Source of the DNA: Budorcas taxicolor
Taxonomy: Eukaryota; Chordata; Mammalia; Artiodactyla; Bovidae
DNA: 64,000 nucleotides
Reading direction: 5' to 3'
NCBI RefSeq assembly: GCF_023091745.1
Contig: NC_068910.1
Coordinates: 6,112,272 to 6,176,271 of the forward strand
The notes below the pieces were generated by a model. The model made no database searches, had not been told where the DNA came from, and saw only the letters and a list, made by a program, of their open reading frames with translations. The position numbers and the translations under genes are program-made. Positions 58,726 through 64,000 of the stretch are shown one piece after another. The number at the start of each line of letters is the position of its first letter. The first letter of the stretch is position 1.

Positions 58726-58865
58726 AAATCCTGTGCAACAGGAAAGGACTGAAGGAAAGAGAAGGGGCAGGGGAAGGGACGCATTGGGGGTGGGGTTGGG
58801 GCTGGGGTGGGGGCTCAGTCCCATCTGCCTGCCCCCACCTCACCCTCATTGTCCTGGACCTCGGA

Positions 58866-58892
58866 TGGCCAGCTGTCCATCCCTGCTGGGCG
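58866..58892 (-). promoter_or_regulatory. weak second RE1-like pair near the canonical site
   Basis: GCTGTCC followed by CTGCTGG resembles the two RE1 half-sites on the minus strand with one extra spacer base. Alone this would be dismissed; it is recorded because it is about 230 bases from the strong site. Confidence 0.2.
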
Positions 58893-59029
58893 GGGCCAGT
58901 TCCCGTGCCAGGCCTGGCCGAGCTCAGCAGAGGCCCTTTGTCACCCAACGCTTGCCGGGGCCTTGGCCACCGGTGTTGGGTGTCTGGGTGGATTGGGTTC
59001 TCTCCTGGCAGCCTCACAGATGCCACACT

Positions 59030-59132
59030 CCTGCAAGGGTGGCCGAGCGGGCAGGGAGAAGCCGCCGGTGCTCGGTGCTCCCCGAGGGACGTGGCAGCCG
59101 CTGTCCGTGGTGCTGGACTGTGGGGCCCCCAG
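59030..59132 (+). promoter_or_regulatory. CpG-dense patch, candidate alternative leader exon ending at a donor
   Basis: About nine CpGs fall within 75 bases (59041-59110), against few in the surrounding intron. The patch runs into CCCCCAG|GTGAGG, a good donor, with the exon side ending at 59132. The RE1 site sits 15 bases inside. RE1 sites are often found in first exons of REST targets, so this may be a short alternative first exon of ATP2B2. I cannot define its 5' end. Confidence 0.35.
59097..59117 (-). promoter_or_regulatory. RE1/NRSE site (REST binding element)
   Basis: Read on the minus strand the 21 bases match the canonical RE1 consensus at 19 positions, including the uninterrupted core CAGCACCACGGACAGCG. 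The mismatches are C for T at consensus position 2 and G for C at position 20. It lies about 0.9 kb upstream of the coding exon inside a CpG-dense patch. REST represses neuronal genes in non-neuronal cells, and ATP2B2 is neuronal, so the setting fits. Binding is not shown. Confidence 0.85.
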
Positions 59133-59853
59133 GTGAGGGTTCTGTGGAGCCCAGCTCGTGCTAACGGCCACGGTGACATCCTGTTGAATGTACGTGAGCT
59201 GGATCCTCTCACCAGGACACAAGGGCCTTGATCAGTGTGCTTGGGGACTGCAGGTGGAGGCGGGGGGCTTTCTTCCATCCCCATGCCTATGGGGAGAACA
59301 GAGCGTATCAGCAGACACAGGAGACCTGGAAGGGGGAAGCATCTGTGCTAGGGGGAGGAGCCTGGGAGCTGTGAACTTTAGGGGAGGGGGTTGTGCCCCG
59401 ATTGTGTGGGCTGGCATGTGTGTAAACAGGGTTGTGAGCACGGGTGTTTCTGAGGGGAGGAGATGGGGCTGTTAAGGTGACGCCTGTGAATGTGACTACA
59501 TATGACAGTGTGCATGGTGGGGAGGGGTGTCCACCGGGGCGTGTGCGAAGGGGAGCCCTGTGTTGGGGAGTGTGTGTGGCTTTGGTTAGGCCCTAAAGTA
59601 GGCGGGTTGGGTGTTGCCCCCTGAGCTGTGTGTCGAAGGCTGTGTGTATACTGGAGTTGGTGTCATGAGGTCAGTGTGTGCACAGTGGGCCGTTGAGGGG
59701 TAGAGTGTGTTATGAGGATGCATCAGGGTGTACCTGAGGCAGGGATAGCGTGGAGTGCCCGGTGGGCATCAGTGCGTTTGGGTTACAGTGTGCTGGGGGG
59801 GTGTTATGTGAACATCAGCAGCCGAGTGTGCGTACATGCAGTGGGTGTTATTT

Positions 59854-59854
<1 letters not shown>

Positions 59855-59893
<39 letters not shown>
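59855..59893. repeat. (TG)n microsatellite
   Basis: About nineteen units, ending 86 bases before the coding exon's acceptor. Confidence 0.97.
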
Positions 59894-59896
<3 letters not shown>

Positions 59897-59979
59897 GCGC
59901 CTGAGTACCTTCCTGAGCACCTGTCCCCTGAGGCCTCCGGCACCTGACCCTCATCATCTCTCTGTGCTTGTACCTGCAG

Positions 59980-60484
59980 GAGCCCCCACCCCTGACCATG
60001 TAGATGCCGGCTCCCGGAGGCAGCATGGGCCCCACTGAATGGAGACTCCTGGGTCTGCAGCCCTGAGCCCCTCCGGCCCCTGGACCTCGCCCCACGCCTG
60101 GGGACGCCCCTCGGAGCCCACCGCCACTGTCGCCAGCCCACCTCGGCCGCCCCCTGGAGCTGGCCACCCGGAGCTACAGCCATCCAGTGAGGCTGTGCCA
60201 GGGACAGCCACGCGGAGCCATCGGCCGGCGGCCTCCTGTGCAGTGCTGACCCTTGGGCCCGCCCCGAGCGGGGACTGCGGCAGACATGGGTGACATGACC
60301 AACAGCGACTTTTACTCCAAAAACCAAAGAAACGAGTCGAGCCATGGGGGCGAGTTTGGGTGCACGATGGAGGAGCTGCGCTCCCTCATGGAGCTGCGGG
60401 GCACCGAGGCCGTGGTCAAGATTAAGGAGACCTACGGGGACACTGACGCCATCTGCCGACGCCTCAAAACCTCCCCTGTCGAAG
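59980..60484 (+). CDS. ATP2B2: ATP2B2 first coding exon (5'UTR plus codons 1-66 of PMCA2)
   Basis: Coding part 60286-60484; 59980-60285 is 5'UTR. The reading frame begins MGDMTNSDFYSKNQ and continues through FGCTMEELRSLMELRG to KTSPVE, which I recognise as the cytosolic N-terminus of plasma-membrane Ca2+-ATPase 2. The paralogue ATP2B3 starts differently, so the call is to PMCA2. The pump is a P-type ATPase that exports Ca2+ from the cytosol in neurons, cochlear hair cells and lactating mammary epithelium; its membrane, phosphorylation and calmodulin-binding domains lie in later exons outside the window. The exon starts after a pyrimidine-rich acceptor ending CTGCAG at 59979 and ends at GAAG|GTAGGT, so codon 67 (Gly) is split in phase 1. 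The start ATG has G at -3 and G at +4, a strong context. Residue 53 is Asp; I recall Glu in human, unchecked. Four upstream ATGs precede the start. Confidence 0.96.
59998..60003 (+). other. minimal start-stop uORF (ATG TAG)
   Basis: The ATP2B2 leader contains ATG directly followed by TAG, 19 nt into the exon. A is at -3, so initiation is plausible. Start-stop elements can stall ribosomes; that role here is inference. Confidence 0.7.
60004..60066 (+). other. 20-codon uORF in ATP2B2 leader
   Basis: The frame begins at the ATG immediately after the start-stop uORF and ends at TGA 60064-60066. An internal ATG at 60025 has A at -3 and G at +4 and is the best-context upstream start in this leader. 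It is in frame with the main ORF but is closed by the stop. Confidence 0.6.
60039..60293 (+). other. 84-codon uORF overlapping the PMCA2 start codon
   Basis: The frame runs from ATG 60039 (T at -3, G at +4, moderate context) to TGA 60291-60293. It overlaps the main ATG at 60286 by eight nucleotides in another frame. A ribosome that initiates here cannot easily reach the PMCA2 start, so it would repress the pump unless scanned past. The peptide is Pro/Ser/Ala-rich and resembles no family I know; it may simply reflect GC-rich leader composition. Confidence 0.55.
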
Positions 60485-60805
60485 GTAGGTGTGGGAGGCT
60501 CCCACCTGGGGTTTGGGTTCAGGGGTCAATGAGACCCTGGGCTCCCTGCTCCAGGCCCCAGGAGTCTCCATATCCGGGCTTCAGCAGGGAACCAATGAGC
60601 CGATTCCAGCTCCCCAGCCCCCCGCCACTGGGCTTGGTCATGTCCGACTCTCGCTGGTCCAGACTCTGACTGGGGATGCCTCAGTCTGGGGCAGCCGTGA
60701 AGCTTCTAAGAGGACGGATAGGCAGGAAGCTGGGCCATCGTGGGAAGGGTGACGGACGCCCGTGTGTGTCATACCTTGAGGATGGCGTGGGGCCTTCTTG
60801 TGTCT

Positions 60806-61008
60806 GCATGTTAAGTTGCTTCAGTTGTGTGCAACTCCGTGGACTGTAGCCCGCCAGGCTCCTCTGTCCATGGGATTTCCCAGGCATGAGTACTGGAGCG
60901 GGTTGCCTTTTCCTTTTCCAGGGGATCTTCCCAACCCAGGGATCGAACCCGCATCTTGTATGTCTCCTGCATTGGCGAATGGGTTCTTTAGCACTAGCGC
61001 CACCAGTG
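60806..61008 (-). mobile_element. Bov-tA SINE in the intron after the coding exon
   Basis: Reverse-oriented, near full length with a short insertion (GTATGTCTCC) near the head. Confidence 0.93.
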
Positions 61009-61259
61009 AGCAGGCCTGCGGTCTCCAGAGAGGGGAGGTTTCAGCCTCCTGGGGGCTCCCCTGGAGGGGACCAAGGCCAGGTTGTCTGCTGCAGGGCAGA
61101 GAGGAAAGACAGCAGCCTAGCCTGGGCACCAGAGCTCAGAGTTTGGGTCCCCTCCCCTCAGTCACCTTCCCCTCACCACGAGAGAGAAGCGTTCGCTACA
61201 TACACCCCTCAGGCTCTGGTGTGAGGCACTCTGCCCTGGTGCTGCAGTTCTGCACAAAG

Positions 61260-61375
61260 AGGCTGCCTCAGTTTCTTCCTCTGGAAAATGGGGCTAATGC
61301 TTATCTCACAGTGCCTCATGGAAGCCCGAGCATACATACAGTAGGTGCTCAATGTGTGGCAGGCATTATTTTTCT
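61260..61375 (+). repeat. MIR
   Basis: CCTCAGTTTCTTCCTCTGGA and CAGTAGGTGCTCAATGTG. Confidence 0.8.
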
Positions 61376-62659
61376 AAAGAGAGTGGATGACAATCCTCCT
61401 CCAGGGATAGGCCACAGTCTGGAGGCAGGCAGTGTCTGAAATCTCACCCCTACTGACAGGCGACAAATATGAGGCTGGAGATCACTCCCACACCATCTCC
61501 CGACTCCAGCCCCCATGCCCTGGGCACTGCTGGGCACTAACCCTGAACGCACTCCCTGCAGAGGCTGCCCGTGGACCTTGCCACTCAGCTGGGGCCAGGC
61601 GGTCCCTCACTGTACCGGCACCCGTGTGCCCAGCGGTGCTGGGGTTCGGTGTCTCTCTTGGTCTGGGGCCCGCCTCTCTCAGGTCAGGAGGAAAAGCTAA
61701 GATGAGTCCTTCCCAAGTTGGCTCCAGTCGCTGAGTCCAGGCAGAAGTTTAGAAACATCTTTTTCTTCTTTGATGTTTGGTTTGGTTTTGGCGGGGAGAG
61801 TGGAAATAGAGGAAGCATCCTTTCTTCGCTGTGTGACTCTAGTTCAGGGCTTGAGAGTGGGCTCGGCCTGGGGGGCTCCTGGCCCCAGCCTCCTGTGAAC
61901 ACCTACGCATGGCAGAATGGTCTGTGCTGTCCTCCACCAGCAGGTTGGCACAACTAGCCTGCTAGGAGACAGGGTTGTCCCAGTGGTCTTTGCCTTTTGA
62001 GTGGGACCAGGAGATTCTCTTGAGTCAGAAATTCTTAAGCGTCTCTGGAACCCCAGACTCTGTAGAAAACCGGATGGAAGCTATGGCCCCTCCCCTACCC
62101 AGAAAAACAGCCAACTGTGCACAACAGTGTGGTCTACACTGCAAGCAGATTCGCAGAGCTCTTCAAAGCTGGGCCCTGGATCCCGGGTTAAGAAACCCAC
62201 CCTCCCCTCCCAGCTGACAGGCTCTGGAACACTGAATGGCTCGCAGCCACGCTCCAGGGCGGGGGGCAGCAGGTGCGTGCCTAAGGACAGGAGCCCCGTC
62301 CTGCTCCTCTCTGGACACCCAGCTCCCAACCTGGTGCCTGGTAGAGAAGGGTGGATAACTGTCCCTGATAACCCTGAGATGTGGCCACTGAGTCCCGAGT
62401 CCACACAGAGCAGCTCTCAAGTGGCTGAGCAGCCACAACAGCAAATCCCAGACCTAGTGCAGCCAAGGGCCACGGGGATCAGAGAAGTGAGGAGGGTGGA
62501 CTTCCTGGAGAAGGCAGTATTTGAACTTGGCCATGGAGGAAAGAAAAGGGAAAGCACGTGATGTGGCACAGAGCAGCATTTGTTAGATGGAATTCTCCAG
62601 ACCGCTGGTGCGCTGCAGGAAGTGAGGCACTCTGTGGCAAGAGAAAAAAGGAGACTGTT

Positions 62660-62790
62660 TTCTCATCCGTAAAATGGAAGCGATGACAACTATAGCTCTG
62701 CCACCTGTCATTTGTATGCCTTTGAGACTTTCATCTGACCTCGCCAGACCTTGGTTTCCTAATATTTCGTGAGCATCAAGTGAGATGTCT
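62660..62790 (+). repeat. MIR fragments
   Basis: TTTTCTCATCCGTAAAATGG. Confidence 0.6.
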
Positions 62791-62934
62791 GATGGTTGAA
62801 AGGTCCCTGAGGAAGGGGAAAGCCCATAGTGGGATTAACCAGAACCCCTGCCCCATTGCTGCCCTGAGGGATCTCCCAGGTTGCAGACAGAGCTGGGGGA
62901 GGTTTGAGGAAGGACCAACAAGTGTAATGCTACC

Positions 62935-63150
62935 CTTGGACTTGGACTTGGACGACTGGGATTCAAATCCCAGCTGGGCCGTTTGACAGCTGTGTGTTTC
63001 CAGGCAAGTTCCTCAGCCTCTCTGTGCCTTAGTTTTCTCATGTGGAAAAATGGGAAAGTACTAGTGACTACCTCGTAGGGGTGTGATGAGGATAAAGTGA
63101 AATAGTTTAACACAGCATCTACCAGGCGCAAGGACAGCGCTGTGTGTTAG
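62935..63150 (+). repeat. MIR
   Basis: GGGATTCAAATCCCAGCTGG, TTAGTTTTCTCATGTGG and GATGAGGATAAAGTGAAATA. Confidence 0.87.
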
Positions 63151-63389
63151 GGTTCAGCCCCAGCAACTGAACGCCTCCGTTTCCCCATCAGTTACACAGA
63201 TTTTGAACACCGAGTGAGGTCGGGCACACGAGTGAGGCCCAGCGTGTGCGTCCTTCTCAGCCAGCATCAGCTCTTGTTGTTTCCAGTGTGACCGTCACTC
63301 CTTTGGAAGAAGTAGCGGTGATTTCCAGAAAGGCTGGAATCCGATTCTTCCGGGACCCTGGCCCGCATCCCAGCTGGCGCTACACACGT

Positions 63390-63550
63390 TTTCCCAGGCC
63401 CTTCTGCATCCTTATCACCCACCTTCCTGCATGCAGGTGATGTCCCCCATTTCATAGATGGGAAGCAAGAGGGCTCAAAGTCACCACCACGGCTCACAGC
63501 GGAGCAGACTTTGAACACAACTGTGTGAGGCTCCACGCCCAGCCATGCCC
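63390..63550 (-). repeat. MIR
   Basis: CATTTCATAGATGGGAAGCA. Confidence 0.65.
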
Positions 63551-64000
63551 TCAGCCCCGAGCCATGCGCGCGTAGCCTGGGAATGATCCGGCAAAGGTGC
63601 CCTCTGTCTGCCAGGGGGAGCCACCAGGGCGCTTTCCGTCTTCTCTCTCCCCTGCAGGCTTTGTCCTGCCCTGGTTGGCCCTCTTCTGACTCAGAGCAAC
63701 TCTTGGCCTCCCGCCCCAGCCCGTGGCTCCAAATCCCTGTGATCGAGGGCTGTCCTGGCTCCAGACAGAGGCCCAGGTGGGCCATTCCCAACCCCTCTGC
63801 CCTCATCTGCTGACGTCAACAGGGAGTGGCTTCTGAGGCACAATCTGGGAAAGTGCCCCAGTGCTCCCATAAATCCAGCTACTTTCAGGCAAAAAGATTG
63901 CTGAGGGTGATCAAGGGCATTTGAAACCATAGAGGTCAGCTCCCACCCAGGGCACCACCTGCCGCCCACCCTGACCACAAGCTCAGCGCCCACAGCCTGG

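Larger units (their letters stand above)
60485..64000 (+). other. ATP2B2: ATP2B2 intron downstream of the first coding exon (partial)
   Basis: It begins at the GTAGGT donor and runs off the right edge. It holds one Bov-tA, several MIRs and about 1.3 kb (61376-62660) of unique sequence in which I see no exon. Confidence 0.8.

Noticed and set aside
60439..60486. Asp at PMCA2 residue 53, where I recall Glu in human
   Set aside because: A conservative change and my recall of the human residue is unchecked; not evidence of altered function.
63120..63140. GGACAGCGC resembling an RE1 right half
   Set aside because: The left half is mostly absent and the word sits inside a MIR.

Overview
The window is nuclear DNA from a ruminant (cattle, sheep, goat or a relative). 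It is dense in Bov-tA SINEs and BovB (RTE) LINE fragments. It also carries one CHR-type SINE and a background of old mammalian MIR and L2 copies, some L1 and two old LTR-like pieces. I see no prokaryotic or organellar sequence, no tRNA or rRNA gene and no CRISPR.

One gene is recognised with confidence: ATP2B2, the plasma-membrane calcium pump PMCA2, on the + strand. Its first coding exon is at 59980-60484 (ATG at 60286). It encodes the first 66 residues and splits codon 67 at a consensus donor. The rest of the gene lies beyond the right edge. Everything upstream is best read as the 5' part of this gene: a CpG-island promoter with a candidate noncoding first exon ending at 5977, a TATA-box promoter with a candidate alternative first exon ending at 39441, and a CpG-dense candidate leader exon ending at 59132 that contains a near-perfect REST/NRSF (RE1) site. 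The mouse gene is known to use several tissue-specific noncoding first exons (hair cell, neuron, mammary gland), which fits this layout. Which candidate matches which mouse exon cannot be settled here.

Layout: 1-5400, L2/MIR background and unique sequence. 5400-6150, CpG island. 6.2-38 kb, intron-like sequence with many MIR, L2, Bov-tA, one + strand BovB (24.4-25.2 kb) and L1 (32.6-33.9 kb). 38.4-39.5 kb, GC-rich region, pyrimidine tract, CA repeat and TATA promoter. 39.5-51.6 kb, more repeats with two minus-strand BovB pieces. 51.68-52.17 kb, an array of RE1-like split half-sites. 52-59 kb, repeats, a 117-bp tandem duplication and a few AT-rich unique patches. 59.0-60.5 kb, the RE1 site, a TG microsatellite and the coding exon with a complex uORF set. 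60.5-64 kb, start of the next intron.

The most interesting signals are regulatory. A 19/21 match to the canonical RE1 lies 0.9 kb upstream of the coding exon, a separate array of at least five RE1-like half-site pairs lies 7 kb further upstream, and the shared leader has four upstream AUGs, one opening an 84-codon uORF that overlaps the PMCA2 start. Together they suggest silencing outside neurons plus translational control. Both are inferences that need binding and expression data.
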